A DNA stretch of 64,000 bases. It comes from Sipunculus nudus (Eukaryota; Annelida; Sipuncula; Golfingiida; Sipunculidae). The notes below the pieces were generated by a model, which was given only the letters and a program-made list of their open reading frames with translations, was not told the DNA's origin and searched no databases. Positions 24,520 through 36,491 of this stretch are shown here, piece after piece. How positions within the stretch are numbered: position 1 is the stretch's first letter; each line of letters begins with the position of its first letter. The translations under genes and the position numbers were made by a program. Location of the stretch: positions 50,881,340-50,945,339 of the forward strand of contig CM049322.1 in the NCBI GenBank assembly GCA_026874595.1, written 5' to 3'.

Positions 24520-26328
24520 TCTTTTTATACAACAAGATTCATTTTTTAATATTTTCTCTTGAAGGGCATATGTACGAAGGTATGAAGAAATAAATCAGCT
24601 GATAACGAGATAGGTTTTGTTTGCATTATGTTATGTGATTTTTACATAATTTTTAATCTTTATCGATACGTGTTTGGGATGATTTGTTATAATTCGGTAA
24701 TTATATTTACTGACGTGTCTGTTCGCCGGATGAAAAAAATAACCATTAATGTAGATTAATTTATCAGTTGCAGGAAAAGACGAACCAGAGACGGAACCCC
24801 TTACAAGTAATCTTTCTTTCTTTAATATTTAATAATTTTATGATATAGAGTTGATCCAAGCAAGTAACGTTACTAATAATATATATTGAATATGTAAATA
24901 ATGATTTTGCTTTAAAAATTTTAGAACATGCCAAACTGAACAATCCTTTCAAATGACAAAACAATCTTAAGTAATATGTTTTTATCAATGAACCAGGATG
25001 ACCGTGCAGATGAGATTTTTACTATCATTTTCTTCATGTTTCTGTGTTTGTCATTTTTAATATAAATTTGATCGTTAGGTATTCATCAATCGGGTGTTGC
25101 ACTTTTGTGACAAGGACCTTATACAAACATGGTTCATATCATAATCTTACAAAAAATATACACTTATTATCCTGAGGGCACAAAATGGTCAAACGCCTTT
25201 CTTAATTCAAGAATATTCAATGATTGAAATCAGATATATTACAGATTGTCCGCTATAATGTACACTATTCCATGCCCTCTTTGCTTCAGCAGTATGTTCC
25301 CTTGTGGACGTGCATAGATAGCCGTCTATAATGTAAACCATCTGTTGTACAGAGCCATCATGCCCTACTGGCTTCACAAGTATGTTCCCTTGTGGACGTA
25401 CTTATCTTGATGGGAAAAGATGTGTTCCTTCATGTTATGTGATCAGAAGAGAGAAAGCGAACTGGTACGAGGCTGCCCGGATGTGTCGTAACTTGGGTGG
25501 CGGTTTGGTGAGTCTAGAATCTGTAGACGAAGAAATTCACGTGAGAGCAATCGAAAGGATAATGGTCAAAGGTGAGAGGTTCAGTATTATCGAAGCAAAT
25601 GTGTGCATAGAGATACATATGCAGAAAATAAACTTGGTTTCTGTATAGGGGAAAGTATTCTTGTGTAAATATATATGCCGAGGGAACTGGACAACGTCTC
25701 TTTGAAATTAATTTTACTGGCAGGAAAATATAACATATTTAGACCAGCAGATTAAACAACATTTTGAAGGGAAATTAAAGTTTCTTCTATGAAATCATTT
25801 GAATTATTTACTGGCTTCTGCATTCATCTATATCACATATTGGTACTTGTTAACTAAGTTATAAAACAGTCCATGAACTAAACGTACTAGCGAAAGGTTG
25901 GAGTTGTGTCTGTTCGCCATCAAATAGAGCGTTTTGAACCGATGGTAGGCTGCTGGGATAAATTTCACCAACACATAACAAATAATTATAATATACGGAT
26001 TTAGTATACCAAAAACACAAAGAAACAGTGAGTAAATACTACCTAGAAGTCTCATGTCCCATTTGCAGCATCAGGTGTCCAGCATTACTGGACATCGGGC
26101 TCAGATATAGAACAAGAAGGTAAATGGATTTGGACGACTACTGACCAACCATTCGTGTACACAAACTGGGCCAGGGAAGAACCAAACAATTTCATATCTG
26201 CCGAGAATTATCTTGATATTTCCACATATCGAAGGATGAAATTTGTCTGGAATGACGCCGCCGGCATAGCTTTAGGATCAGGATTCATTTGTGAATCTAA
26301 GGCAGGGCACAATTTACATGGAGCTTAG
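23636..26328 (+). CDS. Secreted PAN-like plus C-type lectin domain protein
   Basis: Five exons: 23636-23690, 24201-24395, 24774-24806, 25353-25571 and 26069-26328. All introns are GT..AG and all are phase 1; the model gives 253 residues with no internal stop. Exon 1 is a hydrophobic leader (MEVILLTANVIFSWAKFP). Exon 2 has the Cys-rich pattern of a PAN/apple-type module (EECREKCIRQLQPRC; Cys 43, 47, 55, 65, 78). Exon 3 is an 11-residue acidic linker. Exons 4-5 form a long-form C-type lectin domain: CPTGF at the start, W132/C139, EPN at 205-207, WND at 228-230 and FICE at 240-243. EPN and WND are the calcium/mannose-type ligand residues of the family, so sugar binding is plausible. The inner-disulphide cysteines are absent: Tyr215 stands where the second canonical Cys should be, and none is seen near 233. 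Likely role, by family: secreted pattern recognition or matrix binding. The start is chosen for its leader and for a TATA box just upstream. Confidence 0.8.
23967..24191. repeat. (TC)n and (TA)n microsatellites in lectin intron 1
   Basis: (TC)n at 23967-24001 and (TA)n at 24003-24034. A segment 'atgatatcat-(TA)n-tatgatgcaca' then occurs twice, near 24066-24120 and 24122-24191. The second copy runs into the acceptor of exon 2. Confidence 0.9.
24464..24517. repeat. (TA)n microsatellite in lectin intron 2
   Basis: About 27 TA units, 70 bp after the donor of exon 2. Confidence 0.95.
25247..25405 (+). repeat. Partial tandem duplication of the start of lectin exon 4
   Basis: 'agtatgttcccttgtggacg' occurs at about 25290 and again inside exon 4 at about 25379. 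Each copy is preceded by a 'ccg..tataatgta.ac.at' stretch. The upstream copy lacks the cagAGCC acceptor and runs into a stop, so it is a dead copy of the exon edge. Confidence 0.75.
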
Positions 26329-26555
26329 TATTTCCTGTTCCCTGTTTCTAAACAGTATCGAAGACAAAAGAATATACACTGGTTATTATTTTCGCTGTCT
26401 ATGTTCCAGTTCAAATAATTGAAATATGCCATAAACTGAGTCTGTTACAATTTTTAAATAACTTGTGAGAAATAGTGTTTAAGAATTTCTTTTGTAGAAA
26501 AAGACTTATGAAAAGATCCATAATACAAATATAAATAAGTGGGTGACACGTGTTA

Positions 26556-26755
26556 CGACCCTTATTGTAATAACCGGCCAATATTGTAATAACGGCCCAT
26601 ATTGTAATAAAAACGACCCATATTGAAATTACAGCCCATATTGCAATAATCATACCCTGCCCATATTGTTTTAAAATCGCAAGTGGGTAAAACGGCGAAT
26701 ATTGTTTTAAAATGGCAATGGGGTAAAACAGTCAATAATGTTATAATTCAATTTC
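26556..26755 (+). repeat. Short tandem repeats 'cccatattgtaataa'
   Basis: Five units of 18-22 bp carrying 'cccatattgtaataac', then two longer units carrying 'atattgttttaaaatggcaa', just 3' of the lectin gene. Confidence 0.8.
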
Positions 26756-27864
26756 AATGCAAATTAACAAAGACAATTCAAATACTGACTTTTCGATACA
26801 CAAATGTGTAATTGAACGATATTTTTTTATAATAAGCCATATTGGAGAGCTAGCTCAAGCTTGGTGATCCGATATAGGGAAGAGCTTTGAAATAAGGTCA
26901 AGGTAAAAAATCAATGTCAGGTGCACATCTGTCTCTCATGACTAATCTTGTGGCCGAAAGTCAGTTTTTAGAAAAACAGTCATATTAAAGCTCTAACACG
27001 CCAGGTAGGAGAGAGAAAAAAAAATAATCGGTGGTTTTGCACTCGGGGGACCTAAGAAAGTCCAACAATTATTTAGCCCCAGATATTGGTACAGAAATAA
27101 ACTCATCAACCCATAGAGGTGTCCACTCCCTACGGAGTGAACCTTAATAAATGAAGCTTGGGTATCAAAATAAGTAGAAATATGATAAAATAAAGAAAAC
27201 AATTTCATAAAAATGGTGACATAGTCTGCGTTTTATATATTGTGCCATAATAAGTAATATTTTCTGGTTATACTGCTGATCTAATATCACTATTTAACCT
27301 TATTTTAGATTTTTGTTTGACTTTTAATAACATTGCTTGCTTAATAATTGCCTCTGTTCCTCTGCAGAAACAAATCTATATATATAGATACGCTTCTATT
27401 ACCCTCTTCCAACCAAATAAATTTAAAATCATATGTTTATCAGTTTTTTTTAATGTTTTTGACCCATGTTTGTTCTGCAAAATCATATAACTGTTAGAGA
27501 ATGTTAGAATGTTATCTAGGGTATGGAATTTGCGTTCCCTATTGTAATTATCTTTAACTAATAACCTATGCATATTATGATACTAGCTGATAAACCCGGT
27601 ATACCGGGCTTATAACCGTGGTTGGGAGATAATTTAACTGAGATGTGGTATGTTGGCTCTTGTTTTATTCCAAAAGTTAACAGGAAATATAGGTTTTCAG
27701 TGGGGAAACTAACTCAATAAGACATGTATAAATAATTTTCCTTTTATTTCGTGGCGCTCTGCTCTAGGCAAGAAATTCATACCCCGGTTGGTTTACCATG
27801 AACACCCGGTGAGAGATGTTCACATTGCGAACCAGAATGAGACGGGGGGGGGGGTTAACTCTTA
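26756..27864. other. Intergenic; poly-G run near 27844
   Basis: No supported exon. A run of about ten G begins near 27844. Confidence 0.45.
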
Positions 27865-28560
27865 TACATGATTGGTAAATCATTGGGATATCGAAGCATT
27901 CGTATATCGAGGAGCGGACCTTAAACTGACCCTATTATGTAGATACTACCATGGTCTGAAAGAATAGTCTCAGAGCTAAGCTTATGTGTGGTCGGTAATT
28001 AACTCGTTATAGGAGGAGAGGGTATTGGACTGACCCTGTCATGTTTATACCGCTACGCCTTGAATATGATATGAAATATGAGTTTAATTTTGTTTATTAG
28101 CGCCGAATTTCTGTGTATCAATTTCAGCTACGTTATAACTTGACCCACGATATGCGCTGATTGTTGCAAGTGATGGTATTTCCCATATTCCCATATTAAT
28201 ATAATTAATTCGTTGACTTGTCTATACATTGAATTCTCTGTTAATTGTTGGAGTCATAAATGTATAATTGTGGTTTGTCCTAGGTTTGTAACAAAGGGTA
28301 TTTAAAGAAATAGTTGATACATAAGGATGTATGCTATCCAAGCAATATATATTGTGTCATACTTTGTGTATTCTGTCATTCTGTGTATTATGTCACATTT
28401 TGTGTATTACCACATATTCTTTTCCTTTTCATTATAGTTTTACCACTTTTTTACCTTTCATCTTTATCATGCTATGTGCAAAGTGTGTGACAAGTTTGTG
28501 TAATAAAGGTCTATACGTCACAACTTGCGTTGATGTATTCATCATCCGCAACAAAGGCTT
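27865..28560 (+). repeat. Block B (right copy of the inverted duplication)
   Basis: Aligns with the reverse complement of 17535-18250 (see that entry). On this side it is followed at once by block A', so B and A' may be parts of one ancestral repeat. Confidence 0.85.
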
Positions 28561-28674
28561 AACAGAAAACTCGATATCTTTAACCAAGACAACAATATTT
28601 GAATGGAACATTCCTCAAATTATTTTATTGACACTGTTATTAAAATAACAAATGACTCCTACAAACCTCAATAT

Positions 28675-29560
28675 TCCGCGACCAAACTTACCAATTCCAA
28701 CTATAATTATTCGACCAGTTACCACCGATAATAATAATAAAAATCATATACTTTCCACATTTGACAGAAATCCACAAATCGACAAATTCTAGCATATGTT
28801 TATGAATATTGATCAAAAGCAGAAAACAGGAAAATTAAAAGAGAGCAACTAATTTCCAAGCAATATGCCACCAGATGTTAAAAATAAAAGAATATTCAGA
28901 AACCGTGGGTATATATATATATATATATCACTTACATATATGTTAACCTCTTAAAAGAATATTCATTGTTACAAACCTAGACACTTATACAATTCCCTCG
29001 ATCATGAGAGAGCATTTCTTTCATTTAAGCAGTCACATAATTTAAATAATATATTAGTCTGAACATTATAAGTACTGATAACCCTGAAGCCAAAAGGCCT
29101 AGCTGCCATACATGCCTACTCATTCTAATTAACGATGCCTTATTAATCCATTGTACTAAACGAAACATAGGAGTGCACTGATTGCGAGCGGTAAATTTAT
29201 GCACATTTATGCAGATGCACTTCGCAAAACTGTCAGGAAGCTGTACATAGTAATACGAGCCTACTGGTAAGTCTGCTAAAAAATATGCATAGGCAGTCTA
29301 TCAAATACAAAGATATATATATACCTTTTGGCGAACATTTATTTCCCACAACAATTTATACAAGGCTAAATTCATGCAAATTTGCGCAATAAAGGGTAAT
29401 CTAATAAACATCCGTAAAGGTAACAATTGGAAATGAAATAATACATGGAGTGCCAAACGGCCCACAATACAAATGTTTGTCTCTTACAGTTAAACCTCGG
29501 AATAGCGCGCACTTTATTTTGCTCAAAGTGGATGGTCTCAACCTCATATATGGGACCACT
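28675..29560 (+). repeat. Segmental duplication block A' (right copy)
   Basis: Collinear with 13050-13965. A pogo-like end, 'tacagttaaacctcgg', is visible near 29485. A (TA)n run at 28910-28929 is an insertion relative to the left copy. Confidence 0.8.
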
Positions 29561-29603
29561 ACATAGAGTTAACATACCTGGCAAGGCATAGCGAAGGGTC
29601 GGG

Positions 29604-29626
29604 ATATATCTATCTATCTATCTATG

Positions 29627-29682
<56 letters not shown>

Positions 29683-29727
29683 AAAATACTACTAAGCAAT
29701 ATTGAACATGTGATTTCTTTAATGACC

Positions 29728-29819
<92 letters not shown>
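29604..29819. repeat. Compound microsatellite (ATCT)n (TA)n (GA)n (TA)n
   Basis: ATCT units from about 29606, (TA)n at 29627-29650, (GA)n at 29651-29682, then two long interrupted (TA)n tracts at 29731-29819. Confidence 0.95.
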
Positions 29820-29826
<7 letters not shown>

Positions 29827-30194
29827 GTTATAAAAAGAAACAAACGTTCCAAGGCTTCCTTTCATTCATTAATGAAGTGTTCACAATTAACAAAAAAAGA
29901 TAGCAACAAAGAGAGGAAAGCTCCCTTAGCATTATACGAAATAATCAAATCTGCTCTGTTATAAAAGGAAAGGTTGATTAAATGAAAAGACTTAATAATA
30001 TTATAGTTATGATAACCTGAGAAATAGTTATGTAATAAGGTTTATGTGTTTTGTTTGTCATGTATGTTCTTTTAGGCAGAACTCATGTCATGTTTTGTAT
30101 GATTTATGTCATTTTTCTTATGTAAAGTCTTTTATGTGTATACCTTTTGTGACTTATTTTCAATAAGAAATTCCTGGAAAAATGTCAAAAAGCA
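29820..30194. other. Intergenic, nothing recognised
   Basis: AT-rich; no exon found. Confidence 0.4.
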
Positions 30195-30462
30195 TTGTCA
30201 GAAAGGTGTTTGTCATAAAGGAGTGCCAGTAAGGAGGGATGTCTTGTACAATTGTCAGTAAGGAGTAATGTCATTAAGGATTGTAAGTAAGGAGTAATGT
30301 ATAGGGCAGTGACAGTGAGGAGTAATCTCTTAAAGTAGTGTCAGTAAGCTGTGGTGTCTCGATATAGTGTCAGGAAGGAGTGGTGTCTTAAAGTGTCAGT
30401 AAGGAGGGATGTCATAGGGGAGGGACATAAAGGAGTGATGACTTAAAGGAGTGTCACAATTA
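30195..30462 (+). repeat. 29-bp minisatellite, second array
   Basis: About nine units of the same family as 15385-16622 ('gtcagtaaggagtgatgtc'). It lies downstream of block A', as the large array lies downstream of block A. Confidence 0.85.
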
Positions 30463-30569
30463 TCTTTTACAATAGTCCTTGTAGTTCCAATCACATGATG
30501 GTCTTTATTCTTTTCTTAGCGTTGTCATGGATTCTACTCCAGTGTGGATTCTATATGAATCAGGTTAAA

Positions 30570-31489
30570 AGAACAACATATAGCTGGTGCTGGTAATCAG
30601 GAGTAAGACTTGACCGACGATATGTGACCTTGTCCCTGAAATTAAAACAAGGTCTGAATAAAGGGGAATGTTTAATATAAGCTGTTAAGTCCGCTGTACC
30701 TGCAATATATGGGATATTTTATAGAAATACGGAAACTTTCGCTTTAAACTTAGATTACACTTAAACAAACAATCCTAGTTTGTTTTTAAATTAAACTAAT
30801 CCGATCCTAAACCCAAATATTCCACTGAAAACTAGCAATTCGTTGAAAGAAAGTAACGGTTACTATAGGCCCATTTTCAAGATATGGTGTGAACTTACTT
30901 GTCGCTAGAGAGTTCTTGTTGGAGTCTTGTGGCTTGCACTTGCATTTTGGCACTGAATATAAAGGTAATACATGAAGAAATATATATTTTGTGGGAATAT
31001 ATGTATTAGTATTTAAACTGTGTATTTAATTGTAAATTAAGGATCGCATTAATCAAAAATGAGAAAACCGCATTGTTTGGTCATACGCGATATGAAAAAC
31101 ATAATTTGTGTCTTGTTTAAATTATTTCACAGTTGTATATTATATAACATTCAAATTAATAACCTTCTATGGGCATGATTATGAAACGGCATAAAGGAAC
31201 ACAAACAAGTCTCTGCCATGAGATTACAAAGCAAACTTATGGTCTGTGCACTGAATACTCGTAAACTTAGTTTTTTGTAATTTAGCTTTGGTCTTTTTTT
31301 TCTTAATTTTATTTGCAATATTACCATATATACTATACTTTACACTTGGTGCAAAACAATTATGCAGATCATGTACAGGTTTCAACGTTAAAAAAATATG
31401 ATTTATGAATCAGTCCAAACATACGAAAATACTCCTATCTTACCTTCAACTTTCTTCGACGGACATGCTGATGGATAAGAAAGAGAATT
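30570..31489 (-). other. Possible extra small exons downstream of lipocalin 2
   Basis: Three segments have good minus-strand splice signals: 31489-31444 (46 nt, tattctatcag / GTAAGA), about 30950-30896 (TTTATATTCAG / GTAAGT), and a terminal segment after ttttaatttcag near 30643. Read together in one phase they give NSLSYPSACPSKKVE, then VPKCKCKPQDSNKN, then a hydrophobic end (VGQVLLLITSTSYMLFF) before a stop. That phase does not match the lipocalin exon at 32585, which would stop at once. They may be a separate small gene, alternative exons or chance. Confidence 0.25.
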
Positions 31490-31603
31490 CTGATAGAATA
31501 CAATATATCACTTAAGGATATCACTATCACAAGCATACTTTGAAACATGATTTTAGTAGGAGTAATTCCCTGATGTCATATCGTTGGGGACTTTTGTTCA
31601 TGC

Positions 31604-33468
31604 CTATCCTGAAACAAATGAAGTTTTAATGAGGTATATAATAGACCTAAGCAATTATCGTAAAAACGCCTCATACAGGCCAACATGTCCACTGAAAGGC
31701 ACTTTAATTTTTAACCAAACTGCCTAGCCAAATTGTTATTAAAATCCTTTTAATGTGCCCTATTTATATATTAAACGTACTCTATAGCGCGGTAATGCAT
31801 CTTTTTAGTATATAAACTACAAAATCAAGAGATATAGTGGTACTTTGAATTTAACGATGTGCTGACCTGATAGCTAGTGTAAGTAGTAAAGTTGCTGGTT
31901 AACGCAACTTATTAGCATATACACGTTGAAACATAAACATGTAGTGATTACAAAGTCAATACATTGTAAACTAGAAACATGTTTCCATGAGTCCCCGTGG
32001 TCTTATATGCACCCTATTATTTTGTTTATATATCAATGTCATTCCCAGAGCAAATACCAAAGTATCCGGTTCAGTGGCTCAGTCATGTGATTCACTTATT
32101 ATTTTCTGTGGAAAATAAAGTATTTCGTTCAATTTGAAGAATGCGTTTGATGCATCGGTGCCGAATTACATTTATTTGAATTTTTAAAGATTAAAGAAAA
32201 AATAAATATTACATATTTAATGCTGATTTCTTAATCTAATTATATATCTGCAGAGTTACCTTTCGGACAGGGTTGCATTTTGTCTTGTATATTAGCGTCA
32301 CAGAGGCCCAGTGTCTACTGCACTTGCAGTTTCCGGATAATCATTCGACCTCAATATATCGAATATATTGGATCAAAGACACCCGTTACAATTTTATTGC
32401 ATATTTCCAGACGTTATACGCTATCCTACGTTTTGAATCTGTTAAACATGAAGACTGTTCTTTTAAACTTTGAAGAATAATTGTGCAAACCCCCTAAATA
32501 AGTTTTACATTAGGACATTAAGTCGAATAATCTCTGTCATTCTCCCTAAATGAGTTTGACCGTTCATTTATTTAAGGTACTTACTTTGATACACTGATTC
32601 TGGAAACAACATGGGGTCTGCTGAAAGACAAAGAAGTTTTGCCGCCGCGCTCGCTTTCCTCAGGGTTACCGGGGACAACATCGGCTGTCTGGTGAAGACC
32701 GAGAGGTAGGGTTTAATGCAGTCGTCTCCAACATACTCCGTACATTCCCACACAATGGCATAGGTCTTGTAATCAGATTCATAGACGAAATAAAAATGTT
32801 TTTCTAAAAAAAATATATTAAAAGTTTATATATGTAGTAATTCCGACATGACATGTGTGTCAAAATTAAATATTTCACGACCCTTTTTGAGAATTAAGTG
32901 ATTTACGACAGATCATTTACAACGCAATTACGAAGAGCATGTCTCAACTGGACGATACAATCTAATGCAAAACTATCCAGTCACATTTCGAAAAACATAT
33001 CCCAAATATGTCCCGTTTTACATAAACAGAATAACGAAAATGAGCTATAAGTTGAAAAATACTATAATGGGGTACCATTGAACAATATTAGTGATATTCA
33101 TTTGTATAGTCTTAGACGTTTGAGTGGATTGCCAAAAAAGAATACGTTCAGCTTCACTAAGTAGAGTTATTATGTGATTAAAGTTAACGTTTATTCGAAA
33201 AGAAACATTTCTTATCATTCTAAATCGTTCAACGTTTGAATACTAGGTGGCGTATATATGGCTCACCATCTTTCCCTGGGCCGGTTTGTAAAACTTTGCC
33301 TGGCTCAAGTTCCTTAAGTACGGATGGTTCAATTTTTAGACATTGATCTCCAACGCTGGAAGAGAAACTCTAATGTAAACGATATCATGAACTTGGCCCA
33401 TTCAAGGTTAGAAATGAAAACAGGGATTTATCAGTAAGAACAATATACGATCACTTCCAGAAATGAAA

Positions 33469-33522
<54 letters not shown>

Positions 33523-35864
33523 TAGAAGTATATAGGTGCAGAACGAATCTGACAGTGCTCCATTAGCCTGATGCTAAGAGCTTTATATATATATATTTAT
33601 ATTTATATGAGTTTCAATATGTTTGCTACGTTTATGTGGAAACATTTATTAAATACGTATTAAATAAGTACTTATATGGCTTGAAAATCCTTGACCCTTT
33701 TTTTAATACTTAAGAAATGAAGATAAAGTAAACACAATGGATGAAAAAAAGATGTTGAAAGAAAATGACTAAATGCAAAGATAAAATGTATTTGACTTTC
33801 CGTTGATTTTTATCAGACCATTGTATTTGAAGAATGATAAGTCCATGGTCTGTTTAGGGATCTCTCTATTAATTAAAACTGATGGTTTATATAAGAAAAG
33901 GAAGATATGGAATGTTATAAGGCCTTCTAGATTACAAGTGTTGTATGCATAGGACTCGAATATTCAATAACTTATAACCTGTCGCTAAGAACACTTCCGA
34001 TGTTTTATCGAGATTGATATAATTGATGTTTAAATCTAGATAATGCCTCCCGGGAGTCAAATGAATGAACCACTAGGCTACGTATTACCACAAGCTTGAA
34101 CAATTAAGCTGGTTTTATTTTCTAATCTGACTGATAAAGCCTACAAGGGATGCGTGCGCATGCTTTGGTGTTGAACGGCCCCATATAAGGTTAAACAATC
34201 CGTCCTATTGTGTTAACACATTTACAAATCCTTTGTAACGTCCTTTATTCCTATAACAATTCCTACCTTCTTGTAAAGCGCGTTGCTAATAATTGGTTTT
34301 ATTGATGTTGTCAATAAAGCATTTTTTCCCTTTAAAAAAATTTTAATCAACAGTTTAACATTATCAGTAACATAGATATAGTTTCAAGAAAATATAGATG
34401 TTTTAAAGTATTGAAAAAGTGTAATATATGATGCAGGGATATAACCAGGTACAGTAGACAAAAGAGCACGGAGGCACAAAAGGTGTCCACCAGATGAATA
34501 AGTAAGAAAGTTTAGCATCAGATACACTGAATTTACCCAACCCTTTGCAAGAACCCCCCTTTTGTTCAAATAACATGCAAAGTACATACTGGAATTTACA
34601 CATGACTTAGTACAAGGTAGACTAAAACGGCCAAGAAATATGCCCGTAACATTACATGCTAACAGCTTGCTCTTGCTGATACATTTGGTACTAGATTTTA
34701 GAATTGTTTTCTTTTCATTAAGAAGCCATTTAAAAAAAGTCAAGTCATTCGATTCCCCTAAATTTGAAACTTGCCGGAACGCTAAAATTTAAATATATAA
34801 TGAATGTTTCTGGCAGAAAAATCCTTTCTCCGCATAAAGAGCAATCCGACGTAGATGGTGAATCTGCAGGTAAAAACAATTTAGAAATCCCATCATTAAA
34901 CACGCCTCTCAAATTTTGTAATGAGTTGCTCGAATTTTTTTAGATAACATATTTAGCACCAAATATGTAAATAAACAAACAACAAAATGTCTTGATTGCA
35001 GAAACATCATTTTGAAAATAATTCTATTCAATTTCGTGTTCATTTATACGTATATGGACCGAGGAATCTTTCTATATGATTTTAAGGTGAACGTGTTTTT
35101 ATGTTATAACTTTTCCGGTCAGAAGAAAAGTTGACAAGAACTTTTCCTAAACACAGAAAGTGATTTAAAGAGGTGACGCCGCAGAAAGGTAGTTATCACA
35201 TAGCAGTCACTGAGATAAAGATAACAAATTTTGTACCATATATGTAAACAAAAAATAAGAGGATTCAAAGTCCTGAGGAAACAGAATATGAATATCAATC
35301 ATTAATGGCATTCCAATCCCTATAGAATCCATGGTCATAATTTAAAGGCTAAAGTTTTCTTAAGAAAAATGGGAAAAAAAACACCTAAGAATGACTGACA
35401 ATGGTTCAACGGAGATGGTGTAAACTGGAGGTTATGTCAATCGTGTGAATAATATGTCTGTAAATGTATTTAAAAAAGCAGCAGGCTTTTAAAAAGTATT
35501 TGAATAACGGGAATGGTGGTCAAACTAAAGGATGGACAGCAACCATTTTCAGTAATCCTCCCTCTCCGCCCGGGGACTAATTAAAGAAAACCGGGTTAAC
35601 AAAACAAGTTGAAGTTTCTCTTTTAAAAGAGTCTTTAATAAAGTATTCTGGTAAAACACAATCGATATGTTACAACGGCTGTTTAGTTTTTCATTATATG
35701 TGGACAGAAACAAAATGGTCATATTTCTTAAACTCACGCTGTATGGCCGGTATATGTTGCATGGTCCGTTTTTGGTTTCACATCCATGGACAGTCCTATG
35801 AGATCTATGCTCGGCCCGTCGTCCTCACGATAATAAGCAGCCATTAGGTACCAAAGTCCCATCG

Positions 35865-35865
<1 letters not shown>
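31604..35865 (-). CDS. Lipocalin 2 (secreted; 5' exon not found)
   Basis: Exons on the minus strand: 35865-35738, 33355-33267, 32803-32585 and 31608-31604, with phases 0, 2, 1 and 1 that join without a stop (146 residues plus stop). The first starts AMGLWYLMAAYYRED, carrying the G-x-W-Y signature of the first lipocalin strand. The second has VGDQCLKIEP and a 'EPGK' turn. The third reads FYFVYESDYKTYAIVWEC, matching the family's 'VLDTDYxxYAIVYxC' region, then GDDCIKPYLSVFTR, the 'C..(8)..R' helix entry. Lipocalins are eight-stranded barrels that carry small hydrophobic ligands outside the cell. The signal-peptide exon should lie upstream of 35865; a 24-nt candidate near 36594-36617 is weak. 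The terminal exon, only two sense bases and a TAG after tttgtttcag, is the least certain part. It lies in tandem with lipocalin 1. Confidence 0.75.
33470..33520. repeat. (TA)n microsatellite
   Basis: About 25 TA units in lipocalin 2's second visible intron. Confidence 0.95.
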
Positions 35866-35929
<64 letters not shown>

Positions 35930-35985
35930 ATATATAATATATATATATATATATAATATAAATATATATATATATATAATAGGTA
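35866..35985. repeat. (TA)n tract abutting a lipocalin acceptor
   Basis: Interrupted (TA)n of more than 100 bp. The AG at 35867-35866 (minus) that precedes the GLWY exon is the edge of this tract, so there is no ordinary pyrimidine tract. Confidence 0.9.
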
Positions 35986-36238
35986 TACGTCATTACACAT
36001 GTATATAACTGAATAAAATGAAATAAATATGGGTACTTGTGCTGTATGTATCTCATGCCAATAAAGCCAGAAAAAATTCAAACCGCTTTTATTAGGAATA
36101 TTATGAGGTCACTGGAAAATGGTTAATTCAAGACGGACCATTTAATGAATATTAAGCATTCGACCTACTTGTGACTTGTCAAATCTGCTCATATATGGAA
36201 TGAACCTCGCTTCACACCTCCCTGATTTATCACCTGCG

Positions 36239-36239
<1 letters not shown>

Positions 36240-36282
<43 letters not shown>

Positions 36283-36434
36283 TAAACATAAACAGTTTAT
36301 CAAATCATTTCATACATGTGATTATTTTACAATTTTTCCCTGCATGTAATAAAATAATATTTATTTTCATTTTAAAGCAGTTCATTAGAAGACAGCTTAG
36401 ATAAAAAATGCTTACCTCTTCCTTTCTCTCTCGC

Positions 36435-36485
<51 letters not shown>
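36240..36485. repeat. Two (TA)n microsatellites
   Basis: (TA)n at 36240-36281 and 36441-36485, separated by unique sequence. Confidence 0.95.

Positions 36486-36491
<6 letters not shown>

Noticed and set aside
29622-29852. Tyr/Ile-repeat open frame
   Set aside because: Translation of (TA)n and (GA)n microsatellites; the same applies to similar frames near 24143, 24296, 35866, 36408, 50622 and 55934.
34384-34743. 119-codon minus-strand open frame
   Set aside because: Lies inside a lipocalin 2 intron, overlaps an alternative open frame, and shows no motif or splice support.
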